Positions 1 to 6,676 of a stretch of DNA of 9,766 nucleotides are shown one piece after another (the first letter of the stretch is position 1; the number at the start of each line of letters is the position of its first letter). Source of the DNA: Methanospirillum sp. Lineage in GTDB: Archaea; Halobacteriota; Methanomicrobia; Methanomicrobiales; Methanospirillaceae. The notes beneath the pieces were generated by a model, which saw nothing but the letters and a program-made list of their open reading frames with translations, searched no databases and had not been told where the DNA came from. Both the position numbers and the translations under genes were made by a program. The stretch covers positions 1 through 9,766 of the forward strand of contig JAQVIE010000024.1 in NCBI GenBank assembly GCA_028695895.1, in the 5' to 3' direction.

Positions 1-1
1 A

Positions 2-1021
2 CAGCCACCTGCCACAAAGGTAAAATCTAAAGTTACTTCTGAACCTTCATCCCCTGAAACAGTATTGCCCCAAGCTGAAAATGAATCATTTGTAAAAGTA
101 CCACCAAAAGAATACAGCCAGCTAAAACAGGTTACCCAGACATCTTACCTCCCATATAACCGGCCGGTATCAACTGAAAATCGCTTGTTTCTAACAATAT
201 ATGAGATATTAAATCAGGCATTTGCAAAAAATGCTACAGCATATGTATATAATCTGATAACGCCACCGCTCTACATTGAATTAGGATTTTACCCGGAATA
301 TGTTACTGACGAACAGGAAATATATAAAAGAACAGGAGATAAAGAAGGCACAATTAAATTTACAAAAACCCATCCATCCCAAAATGCATGGTTTGAAATG
401 CGTGTGTATGATACAGATACAAACCAGGAAATTCTTCGCGAAGGTTATGGAAAAGTATATAGTCTTACTAATAAAACAGCTGTCATAAGAAGAGCAGGGA
501 CCTTCCAGTTTGACTTTATGGGAGATTCAATAGCTGCAGATATTGCCATGAAAATTCCAGTGGATTCCTCAACAATTGATACATTTTCAAATGTTACTTC
601 CCTTATAGATGATCAAAAAACTAAATCCGGTTTACTCCCACCAATATTTCTTAAAGAAAATGATATTGGGCAAGGCTGGCAAAAATCAGGAGATCTCATC
701 CATACTCCAGTAAAATATTCTTCAATCTTAATTAACCCTTCTTCAGGATCAAAATTATCACAGGATATTTCAAAATACCCTGGAACACAGGATGCTGTCA
801 CAAATTTTGCTCAAACAAAAAATGCAAATACTGGTGAGACTTTTGTTGCTATAATATCAGGTGATGAAGGATATGGTTTTGAGTCAGTCAGAAAAACGGG
901 TGTAGTATTCAGACAAGGCGCATATTTAGTACAGCTTACCAGTTATTCTATCCCGCCTGTATCATTTGATGAATTAAAAAGACTTGCTACACTTGTTTCT
1001 GGAAGAATCCGTCAGACATGA
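2..1021 (+). CDS. Exported protein of unknown function, 3' part (5' end outside window)
   Basis: The reading frame is open from base 2, so the gene starts upstream. The TTG at 65 is internal, because codons 5' of it encode a Pro/Ser/Thr/Lys-rich stretch that looks like an extracellular linker. 339 residues are visible. After the linker comes a segment (visible residues about 60-185) with the pattern ITPPL, then NAWFEMRVYD, then an EGYGKVY turn and an IRRAGTFQFDFMG strand. I recall this beta-rich pattern from secreted Methanomicrobiales proteins of unknown function. The last ~130 residues form a second module ending GVVFRQGAYLVQLTSY and a helix (FDELKRLATLVSGRI). This resembles a bacterial and archaeal lipoprotein-type domain whose final helix starts after a proline turn. 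No catalytic motif or membrane anchor is visible, and any signal peptide lies outside the window. The gene converges on mobA with four bases between the stop codons. Surface location is inferred; function is unknown. Confidence 0.85.
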   Translation, partial: QPPATKVKSKVTSEPSSPETVLPQAENESFVKVPPKEYSQLKQVTQTSYLPYNRPVSTENRLFLTIYEILNQAFAKNATAYVYNLITPPLYIELGFYPEYVTDEQEIYKRTGDKEGTIKFTKTHPSQNAWFEMRVYDTDTNQEILREGYGKVYSLTNKTAVIRRAGTFQFDFMGDSIAADIAMKIPVDSSTIDTFSNVTSLIDDQKTKSGLLPPIFLKENDIGQGWQKSGDLIHTPVKYSSILINPSSGSKLSQDISKYPGTQDAVTNFAQTKNANTGETFVAIISGDEGYGFESVRKTGVVFRQGAYLVQLTSYSIPPVSFDELKRLATLVSGRIRQT

Positions 1022-1025
1022 ATCA

Positions 1026-1613
1026 TTATTTTTCCCTGATTTTTGATAAAAGATTCAGATCATTTACATTTAAAAAAATATCCTTTTCAGGGGCCAGATT
1101 TATCAGGTCTTGAACTGGAATGTAATTTGTATTAAGATTCTTAACAAGTGCTGTCAGACTGCGTTCATCATGAGTTTCATAAAATCTTCTGACAGAATCA
1201 CGGCGATACACTGCACATAATGGTTCATATTTTCCATCTTCCCAAATTGGAACAGCTGCATCAAATCCTTCTGATAACTTGATAAGATGGGTGATTACCA
1301 CACTTGACAGGAAGGGCATGTCACAGGCTGTAGCAAAAAAAAGTTCACCATTGGCATGCCATGCACCTGAGTGAATCCCTCCTGACGGCCCCTGGTTTTT
1401 TCTGATATCATGAATATATATTACCGGATTATTATCTGGAAAAACAGCAATCTGTTCTTTATCCCGGCATACGACAAGAATTTCATCGACACAAGACTGA
1501 AGCTCCTCAATCTGTCTCTCTAAAAAAGTTTTATTTTCACAAGTAAACAGGTATTTAGGATATCCATTAGCCCTTGTTGCCCATCCGCCAACCAAAATAA
1601 TTGCTGAAATCAT
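1026..1613 (-). CDS. mobA: MobA-like molybdenum cofactor guanylyltransferase
   Basis: Nucleotidyltransferase of the MobA family, 195 aa. The family joins GMP from GTP to molybdopterin to make the guanine dinucleotide cofactor. In methanogens that cofactor is needed by molybdenum or tungsten formylmethanofuran dehydrogenase. Visible motifs, counted from the chosen start, are the N-terminal nucleotide loop LVGGWATRANGYPK (residues 7-20, with Arg14 and Lys20), the guanine-side loop QGPSGGIHSG (74-83), and CDMPFL (97-102), whose Asp98 is the expected metal ligand. The bacterial loop is usually GGxSxRMGxxK. The RANG form seen here fits the archaeal branch as I remember it. The frame is open 18 codons further 5' to 1667, but I chose ATG 1613. 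It places the first beta-strand at the N terminus, has AGGA eight bases upstream, and begins one base after the ogt stop. It is the last gene of the operon. The call to family is firm; GTP versus another nucleotide is not proven by sequence. Confidence 0.85.
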   Translation of the reverse strand: MISAIILVGGWATRANGYPKYLFTCENKTFLERQIEELQSCVDEILVVCRDKEQIAVFPDNNPVIYIHDIRKNQGPSGGIHSGAWHANGELFFATACDMPFLSSVVITHLIKLSEGFDAAVPIWEDGKYEPLCAVYRRDSVRRFYETHDERSLTALVKNLNTNYIPVQDLINLAPEKDIFLNVNDLNLLSKIREK

Positions 1614-1614
1614 A

Positions 1615-2076
1615 TTAATCGTCCTGAAATTTTGCAGCTGAATTTTTCTTCCTGATTCTTGCTTCAAGGTCCAATAGATCCTTTTTTATTGAGATGTCAG
1701 GGGAATAACCACCAAGGCCTTTTATTGCAACAACACGATGACATGGTATTAGTATTGGTGTCATATTTCGTTTCATAGCCATGCCAACCACCCTTGGTAC
1801 GGTTCCTGCAATCTTTGCAATTTCACCGTATGTTCTGGTCTCTCCATAAGGAATTTTCAGAACCTGCCTATATATTTGTCCAAATGTGGTTTCATCAGTC
1901 TCATGTATGCTTTTAAGTGGGGATAGAGATGTTTTTTTCCCTGCAAGATATTGAGAAAAGGAGACTGGAACAGGACCTGGAACACTCTGTTTAACAAACC
2001 GGATTTTACTTACTACATTGTCTAAATTCCAACTGATGTAAACAAACCAAAGACCAAACCTGATTGAACCCTCCAT
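1615..2076 (-). CDS. ogt: Methylated-DNA--protein-cysteine S-methyltransferase (Ogt/MGMT)
   Basis: Suicide DNA-repair protein that moves the alkyl group from O6-alkylguanine (or O4-alkylthymine) in DNA to its own cysteine. 153 aa from the chosen start. The C-terminal ATase domain is complete: PYGETRTYGEIA (residues 76-87), the helix with the arginine finger (Arg95, in PRVVGMAMKRN), the active-site motif IPCHRVV with nucleophile Cys112, and LGGY (121-124) followed by a KKDLLDLE helix. The N-terminal ~60 residues are poorly conserved, as usual in this family. The frame is open to 2145, but that extension lies inside the helicase gene. ATG 2079 and ATG 2076 are adjacent. GGTGG ends two bases before the first and five before the second, so I prefer 2076; 2079 remains possible. 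The start overlaps the helicase stop (ATGATG over TGA), and its own stop is one base from mobA. Translational coupling is likely. Confidence 0.93.
   Translation of the reverse strand: MEGSIRFGLWFVYISWNLDNVVSKIRFVKQSVPGPVPVSFSQYLAGKKTSLSPLKSIHETDETTFGQIYRQVLKIPYGETRTYGEIAKIAGTVPRVVGMAMKRNMTPILIPCHRVVAIKGLGGYSPDISIKKDLLDLEARIRKKNSAAKFQDD
1622..1625 (-). promoter_or_regulatory. Ribosome binding site deciding the mobA start
   Basis: AGGA on the minus strand sits eight bases before ATG 1613 and lies inside the last codons of ogt. It supports the 195-aa MobA start over the longer reading from 1667, and it suggests re-initiation by ribosomes finishing ogt. Confidence 0.5.
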
Positions 2077-4097
2077 CATTTCCACCTTTTTAACATTGCC
2101 GGAAAGGATTGGATATTGATCTCCTGGATCTCTTCCTGCATCCATTCAGGTAATCGCTCTTTAATGGAAGGTTCAAGAAAACGGTTATCACCCATAATTA
2201 ATATCCCTCTATCTTCAGGGGTCCGGAGTACTCTTCCTAAGGCCTGAAGAACCTTGTTTAAAGCAGGAAGGGTGTATGCGATAAATTTTCCTTCATCACC
2301 ATATTGCCTGGTATAATATTGCATTATCATCTGCCTGACCTGATTCCAAGGGGCAAGAGGAAGACCAATAACCATGGCCCCGGTCAGCATCTCACCACGA
2401 TAATCCAGCCCCTCAGAAAATTTTCCTCCGCATACTGCAAACAATATTCCTTTCTTTCCTTTTTCTGGCAGACTCATAAATCTTAATAATAATGGTCCTG
2501 CTTCACTGCTATCCCTTGGTTCAATAAAAACTTCACGGTCATGCAGGTACATCTCAACATCTCTTGTGACAGATTCAAGCATCTGGTATGATGGAAACCA
2601 GACCCCGATATTTCCAGGAATTGTGCAAAAATTTCTGATATATGATACCATCCGTTTCATATTATCGTCTGATTGACGTTGGGAAAATGCAGACGTGATA
2701 TCTGATGATACCATTAATATACGGTTCTTTTTTGGAAAATGGTTGGGAAGTGAGAAGAGTGAAACCGGGTAGTCAACAGGAAGTGCTCTGAAATAAAGTT
2801 GCTTATAACTGCTTAGCGGAGTTAAGGTTCCGGAGATATACACAGAACAGAAATGTTCTTTTGCAAGAATTGATAGGGCAGGTGAAGGATCAATGTTTCT
2901 GACTTCAAGAAATATATTTTCATTGTCTTTTCGAAATAATGTCAGATATGATGGATTGGTCCCGGAGTTATGTAAACGGTAAAGAAAAGTAGAAAGGCGT
3001 TCGATACCTGTTGTCTTGAAATCACCTTTTTTACTATTAGATTCCCTAATATTTTCCGCGAGATCCATGAAATCGTCTACTACTTCTTCCATTGTTGCAT
3101 ACAAGGATTCGCGAAGTATCATCCTGCTGAAAATCTGGGGATCAAACCAGTCTTCAGCCTCGGTAGAACGTTGCAAACCATCCAGAAATTTTTTTATTCC
3201 TGGAATCAGCCGTCTGATTGCTTCTAATTCCTTAACGTCTCTTTTAATCGAAGAAATATCATGATCTGCCTGTTCAAGAGCACGGTGGTCAAGACTGACT
3301 GACATGATATCCTGCATCACGTCCCCGCAGTTATGTGCTTCATCAATGAGGAGTAAAATATCTGATGGTTCCCGTTGTAGACTCAGGTATAACTGTTCAC
3401 GAATATTTTCATCCATGATGTGATGATAATTACAGATGAGAACGTCTGCCTGCAGTGAAGCCTGTGTCATTACTTCATATGGACATATTCCTGCACATGA
3501 TTCTCTAAGCACATCTGGTTTTATACATCTTTCAATAACCTGCAAAGATAGATTTCTGCAGGCATCAGATGGAATCAGCCTAAATCCACCCGCTTTTTCA
3601 TTCTGTATAGTTTTTTTGCTCCTTATAAAGAACGGACATATTATCGGGTGTTCTGGATCATTTTTTCTTATCTGGTCAATGATTACTTTATCTTTGGATG
3701 GATCAAGTGATCCCCTGTCTGCACGTTCGCGAATCAGCGCAGTTGAAAAACCCTTGACTGCTTCACACTTGCGATATATGTCTCCAAATCCGCCAAGTGG
3801 ACACATCGAACTTTTCCCTACAAGGTATGAAAATTTTAAATCCGGTTGTTTTTTCCGGATGAGTTCAAGTTCCCTGATATATGTTGAAAGCTGGGATATC
3901 GTTCTTACAGCCACAATAATCTGACGATCTTTTCGTTCGGATAATAATGCAGATATAACTGAAGATTTCCCTGATCCGGTTGGTGCATCAATAAGGAGAG
4001 CTCCACCTGTTTTAGCGGTTATTGCAGCCTTGTTTAGCATTTCTTCCTGACCTGGTCGAAAAGATGGATATGCAAACCAGTCCTGAAGTTCGGTCAT
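2076..4097 (-). CDS. XPD/Rad3/DinG-type Fe-S superfamily 2 DNA helicase
   Basis: ATP-dependent 5'-3' DNA helicase family, 673 aa, expected to act in repair or resolving DNA structures. Helicase motifs in order: FRPGQ near the N terminus (residues 13-17), Walker A APTGSGKS (38-45), AVRT motif Ia (63-66), DEAH box (252-255), SGTLTP motif III (422-427), GGKFSEGLDYRG (557-568), and QALGRVLR motif VI (618-625). Between Walker A and DEAH are Cys 99, 111, 154, 180, 191, 201 and 205, where XPD and DinG carry a 4Fe-4S cluster. Cys99 and Cys205 (in GICPYEVM) match the usual first and last ligands; which of the others complete the set is unclear. The C-terminal DNRF...LPEWM resembles XPD more than DinG. 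ATG 4097 follows an in-frame region with no good ribosome binding site, so the mRNA may be leaderless. It heads the operon with ogt and mobA and overlaps ogt by a few bases. Whether it is orthologous to archaeal XPD or a paralogue cannot be settled here. Confidence 0.9.
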   Translation of the reverse strand: MTELQDWFAYPSFRPGQEEMLNKAAITAKTGGALLIDAPTGSGKSSVISALLSERKDRQIIVAVRTISQLSTYIRELELIRKKQPDLKFSYLVGKSSMCPLGGFGDIYRKCEAVKGFSTALIRERADRGSLDPSKDKVIIDQIRKNDPEHPIICPFFIRSKKTIQNEKAGGFRLIPSDACRNLSLQVIERCIKPDVLRESCAGICPYEVMTQASLQADVLICNYHHIMDENIREQLYLSLQREPSDILLLIDEAHNCGDVMQDIMSVSLDHRALEQADHDISSIKRDVKELEAIRRLIPGIKKFLDGLQRSTEAEDWFDPQIFSRMILRESLYATMEEVVDDFMDLAENIRESNSKKGDFKTTGIERLSTFLYRLHNSGTNPSYLTLFRKDNENIFLEVRNIDPSPALSILAKEHFCSVYISGTLTPLSSYKQLYFRALPVDYPVSLFSLPNHFPKKNRILMVSSDITSAFSQRQSDDNMKRMVSYIRNFCTIPGNIGVWFPSYQMLESVTRDVEMYLHDREVFIEPRDSSEAGPLLLRFMSLPEKGKKGILFAVCGGKFSEGLDYRGEMLTGAMVIGLPLAPWNQVRQMIMQYYTRQYGDEGKFIAYTLPALNKVLQALGRVLRTPEDRGILIMGDNRFLEPSIKERLPEWMQEEIQEINIQSFPAMLKRWK
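2082..2086 (-). promoter_or_regulatory. Ribosome binding site of ogt inside the helicase 3' end
   Basis: GGTGG (minus strand) lies within the final codons of the helicase. It is complementary to the CACC part of the archaeal 16S 3' end and lies 2 and 5 bases from the two candidate ogt ATGs. The spacing favours the second ATG (2076). Confidence 0.45.
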
Positions 4098-4120
4098 CTT
4101 AAGTTGATTGCCCTTTAATG

Positions 4121-4127
4121 CATAAAG
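4121..4127 (-). promoter_or_regulatory. Possible TATA box of the helicase-ogt-mobA operon
   Basis: CTTTATG on the minus strand is centred about 27 bases before the helicase ATG. Archaeal TATA boxes usually lie about 25 bases before the transcript start, so transcription would begin at or next to the ATG, giving a leaderless mRNA. That fits the absence of a clear ribosome binding site. The match to the TATA consensus is only moderate. Confidence 0.35.
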
Positions 4128-4143
4128 AGAATCCGAAACATAA

Positions 4144-4152
4144 CAAAAAAAG
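4144..4152 (-). terminator. Oligo-T tract after the hemerythrin remnant
   Basis: Read on the minus strand this is a run of seven T, starting nine bases after the TAA of the hemerythrin fragment. Archaeal RNA polymerase stops at such tracts without needing a hairpin. It may be the fossil terminator of the lost gene, and it could also insulate the downstream helicase promoter. Called from base composition only. Confidence 0.35.
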
Positions 4153-4159
4153 TATGGAG

Positions 4160-4318
4160 TTATACAATTCCATTTTCATTAAAAGTCATAGAATATTTTT
4201 TATCTGTTATCTGAATATGATTTGAAATCCAATCTTTTAGAAAGTTCATAATATCAATGGTAAGTCCTAACTTATTTGCCTGATAATCCCTTATAAGTAA
4301 ATCATTTTTATTTATCAA
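4160..4318 (-). pseudogene. Bacteriohemerythrin C-terminal remnant
   Basis: On the minus strand, from just after an in-frame TAA at 4319-4321 to the TAA at 4160-4162, a 52-codon frame reads like the end of a bacteriohemerythrin. It contains KLGLTIDIMNFLKDWISNHI, then QITDKKYSMTFNENGIV and a stop. The family's last helix has the consensus FLKDWLxNHIxxTDKKY, and the HxxxxD iron-ligand pair (NHIQITD) is kept. Intact proteins are about 130-140 aa with four helices. The first three helices, which carry the other iron ligands, are missing. The sequence upstream (4319-4500) has no recognisable hemerythrin in any minus frame I read; it is the promoter and start of the NosD-like gene. There is no ATG until the middle of the fragment (4249), and a TTG at 4318 is the only 5' start. 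I infer a 5'-truncated relic of an oxygen- or iron-binding protein, broken at the point where the present promoter lies. Expression as a small protein cannot be excluded. Confidence 0.8.
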
Positions 4319-4330
4319 TTAAAATATAAC
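4316..4330 (+). promoter_or_regulatory. TATA box of the NosD-like gene
   Basis: A strongly AT-rich element containing AAAATATAA (4321-4329) fits the archaeal TATA box. Transcription would start near 4350-4356, leaving a leader of about 12-18 bases before ATG 4368. The element overlaps the 5' break of the hemerythrin remnant, so the promoter sits at the rearrangement point. Confidence 0.55.
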
Positions 4331-4367
4331 TTAATTATTATTATCGAAAGTGAAGAATTAAAGTGAG

Positions 4368-6596
4368 ATGAAATATATTAATACTATGAACAATCTGACT
4401 GACAGTAAATTTAATTTTAGAAAAAATTTTCAAAAATATTTTGTTTTTATATTATTACTAATTTTTTTTATAATTGGTTATTGTTTTGCAGATGAAACAA
4501 AAACAGATGAAAATATTATTTCTGGCAAAATGAACGAATATTATATTAATACATTGCCAATAGTCATTGATACGCCAGGTATTTATTATCTAAATTCTTC
4601 TGATACAATTGATGAATCCGCGATAAAGATTATCCATTCTGATATTGTTCTTGATGGTTTTGGAAAGACACTTAATGGCAATATGTCAGCTGGTTCATTA
4701 GGAATTTTCGTAAATACTCCTCAATGCCAGGATAACAATATAATAATAAAAAATCTGACTATTACAGGTTTTGAAACTGGTATCAGGTTAGATAACTCCA
4801 ATCAAATTTTCCTTGAAGATGTTCATCTTATCTCCAATCTTCGATCAGGGTTAAGTATTGAATCTTCAGGAAATATCGAAATTAGTGAGTGTTCATCCAA
4901 GAATACTAATAATGACATTTCCGGAGGTTATGGCATTCAGATAATGGATTCTAATGAGATAAAAATCAGAAATGCCCAGGTAACCGGTAATGGAAAAAGT
5001 GGAAAACCAAACTCAGGAGGAGTTATGATAACAAATTCTCCCAGAGTAAGCATTATTAACAGCCAGGTTACCTCCAACCCCGGATTTGGGTTAAGAGTGG
5101 AGAGGGATACTGATAATTTTATTTTATCAGAATCTGAAATTTCTGCAAATTATGCAGATGGAATTATAATAAATTCCTGCATGTTCCCAACCATTCAAGA
5201 TTCTGTTCTGAGTAAAAACAAGGAATCTGGTGTTGAATTGGAAAAAGTAAAACAACCTACTATTACCGGGAACACTATTTCACAAAACACCCTTGGGCTT
5301 AGTATAACCAACACAGAAGAGATGGTATTGTCAGGTAATACCTTAAATAACAACAGGATAGGTTTTGACATTTCAGCATCAGATATCAGGTACTATAATC
5401 ACCAGATATCATACACAAACACAATAAATTCCCGTCCGCTTCTTTATCTGAATGGTGCACAAGACAGAAAAATCGGACCTGGGACAAACCCATCAATGGT
5501 TATTATCGTAAATTCATCTGATATTTCTGTTTCAGATTTAGTTCTTTCGAAAAATTGTGCAGGAATTATTCTGGCTAATTGTGAAAACATCACCCTTTCT
5601 TCAATTTCTTTTATGGAAAATGGTATCGGCCTTCGATCGGAATTTGGAACTAAAAACCTGGTTTGTAAAAATCTTCATGCAGAGAGAAACCTGTTAAGTG
5701 GATACTATCTTTCAAATAACAATAACTTCACACTTTCGTCCCTTTATGGACAAGAAAGTCCATCTGGTGTTATAATTCACAATTCTGTAGATGGTTTATG
5801 CAATAATATCTTTATGTCACGAATTTTTGGAATAAAGTCTCGATTACCCTCAGGTATCACTCTGAGCGGATGTAAAAATGTAACTGTAACCAATTCAGAA
5901 TTATCACAATGTTCATATGCCGGACTTTTATCTGATTCAAAAGATATCGTCCTGTCCAACAATTTCTTTATCTTCAATGAATTTGCAGGTTCTGTAATAT
6001 TATCCGGACCAGTTAATATTCATCAGAATTCATTTCTTAAAAATGAGGATACAGGTTTGGTTATAAGAACCAACCAGAGTTCTGTAATTCAAAATATTTT
6101 TGAGGAAAACAAAAAACTGGGATTATTAATTTTACAGGGAAATGAAAATTTATTTGTTGAAAATATTTTTAATAACCTGGAAAATTGTTTAATCCAGGAA
6201 CCTGTTTCCTATAACATCTGGAATGGAACAAGGGGCACCAGTTCTGAACCTTCTATGGGAGGAAATTACTGGGGAGACCTTGAAGGTGAGGGATTTTCTG
6301 ATCTTTGCAGTACTGATATTGATGAATATTGCTCAATTCCATACATTATTCGACAAAACAATATAGATTTCCATCCACTCTCTAAAAAAGAAATAATAAA
6401 AACATTAACAATGGTTACAGACCTGAACCAGAATGGTTATGAAGACCTGCATGATGTAGTAGTATATATGAACAAGCTGACTTCCGGTGATACCAGTTCA
6501 CTTTATGATTACAGTGGGGATGGAAGAATAAACTTGAATGATGTCGTTGCACTATTTAACATAATTACAAAAAATACAAACAAAGCATTTGCATAA
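4368..6596 (+). CDS. Secreted NosD-like parallel beta-helix protein with C-terminal dockerin pair
   Basis: 742 aa. The N terminus has a Lys/Asn-rich start, a hydrophobic segment (residues about 25-39) and a likely signal-peptidase site after CFA (39-41), so the protein is exported. Residues about 60-670 are parallel beta-helix repeats (PbH1/NosD type): DIVLDGFGKTL (92-102), many NI.I..N/GI.L rungs, the NosD-typical NTINSRPLLYLNG (351-363), and a closing GGNYWGD...YCSIPYII (631-661). Such helices usually bind or process polysaccharide or form surface fibres; copper binding as in true NosD is not implied. Residues 685-696 and 714-725 are two dockerin calcium loops, with DLNQNGYEDLHD and DYSGDGRINLND, each followed by a short helix. 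Dockerins bind cohesin domains. No cohesin is visible in this window. The start is ATG 4368, with a weak AGTGAG just upstream; ATG 4386 is an alternative that would keep the signal peptide. It is divergent from the helicase operon. The gene is very AT-rich and Asn-rich. The exact ligand is unknown. Confidence 0.88.
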   Translation: MKYINTMNNLTDSKFNFRKNFQKYFVFILLLIFFIIGYCFADETKTDENIISGKMNEYYINTLPIVIDTPGIYYLNSSDTIDESAIKIIHSDIVLDGFGKTLNGNMSAGSLGIFVNTPQCQDNNIIIKNLTITGFETGIRLDNSNQIFLEDVHLISNLRSGLSIESSGNIEISECSSKNTNNDISGGYGIQIMDSNEIKIRNAQVTGNGKSGKPNSGGVMITNSPRVSIINSQVTSNPGFGLRVERDTDNFILSESEISANYADGIIINSCMFPTIQDSVLSKNKESGVELEKVKQPTITGNTISQNTLGLSITNTEEMVLSGNTLNNNRIGFDISASDIRYYNHQISYTNTINSRPLLYLNGAQDRKIGPGTNPSMVIIVNSSDISVSDLVLSKNCAGIILANCENITLSSISFMENGIGLRSEFGTKNLVCKNLHAERNLLSGYYLSNNNNFTLSSLYGQESPSGVIIHNSVDGLCNNIFMSRIFGIKSRLPSGITLSGCKNVTVTNSELSQCSYAGLLSDSKDIVLSNNFFIFNEFAGSVILSGPVNIHQNSFLKNEDTGLVIRTNQSSVIQNIFEENKKLGLLILQGNENLFVENIFNNLENCLIQEPVSYNIWNGTRGTSSEPSMGGNYWGDLEGEGFSDLCSTDIDEYCSIPYIIRQNNIDFHPLSKKEIIKTLTMVTDLNQNGYEDLHDVVVYMNKLTSGDTSSLYDYSGDGRINLNDVVALFNIITKNTNKAFA

Positions 6597-6636
6597 GATG
6601 AGAGGTAAAATTATCTTTCTGGAAAACAAAAATTCA

Positions 6637-6653
6637 TTCATATGAACTTTTTT
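6637..6653 (+). terminator. Weak T-tract between the NosD-like gene and corA
   Basis: The 10-base palindrome TTCATATGAA is followed by C and six T, 40 bases after the NosD-like stop. The palindrome has no loop and is too short for a stable hairpin, but the T-run alone can stop archaeal polymerase. The 80-base gap could equally let the two genes share a transcript. I see no convincing TATA box for corA here; GGTAAAATTATC near 6604 is the best candidate. Confidence 0.3.
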
Positions 6654-6666
6654 ACGGATAATAAAA

Positions 6667-6670
6667 GGAG
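6667..6670 (+). promoter_or_regulatory. Ribosome binding site of corA, fixing a GTG start
   Basis: AAAAGGAG ends six bases before GTG 6677, an ideal spacing and the best ribosome binding site in the window. It supports the GTG start. Confidence 0.7.
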
Positions 6671-6676
6671 TCACTG

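Noticed and set aside
65..67. TTG at 65 as the start of the left-edge gene
   Set aside because: The frame is open to base 2 and the upstream codons continue a plausible Pro/Ser/Thr linker. No ribosome binding site precedes the TTG, so the gene is cut by the window edge.
1614..1667. Longer N terminus for MobA from 1667
   Set aside because: The extra 18 residues precede the first beta-strand of the fold and overlap ogt. ATG 1613 has a ribosome binding site and fits the family start.
2080..2145. Longer N terminus for Ogt from 2145
   Set aside because: It would lie inside the helicase coding region, has no family-like sequence, and a ribosome binding site sits just before the ATG pair at 2079/2076.
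3436..3924. 162-codon plus-strand open frame opposite the helicase
   Set aside because: It is antisense to well-conserved helicase motifs and has no recognisable family, so it is a shadow of the coding strand.
4160..4249. Small ATG-started protein of 29 residues in the intergenic region
   Set aside because: The ATG lies in the middle of hemerythrin-like sequence and would give only half a helical hairpin; a relic explains the similarity better. It is not fully excluded.
4368..6596. Copper-binding NosD of nitrous oxide reduction
   Set aside because: Only the beta-helix repeat fold is shared. No nos genes are nearby, and the dockerin tail points to an extracellular structural or binding role.
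6637..6646. TTCATATGAA palindrome as an operator
   Set aside because: It is a single short AT-rich palindrome without a second copy or nearby promoter evidence. Chance occurrence is likely in this composition.
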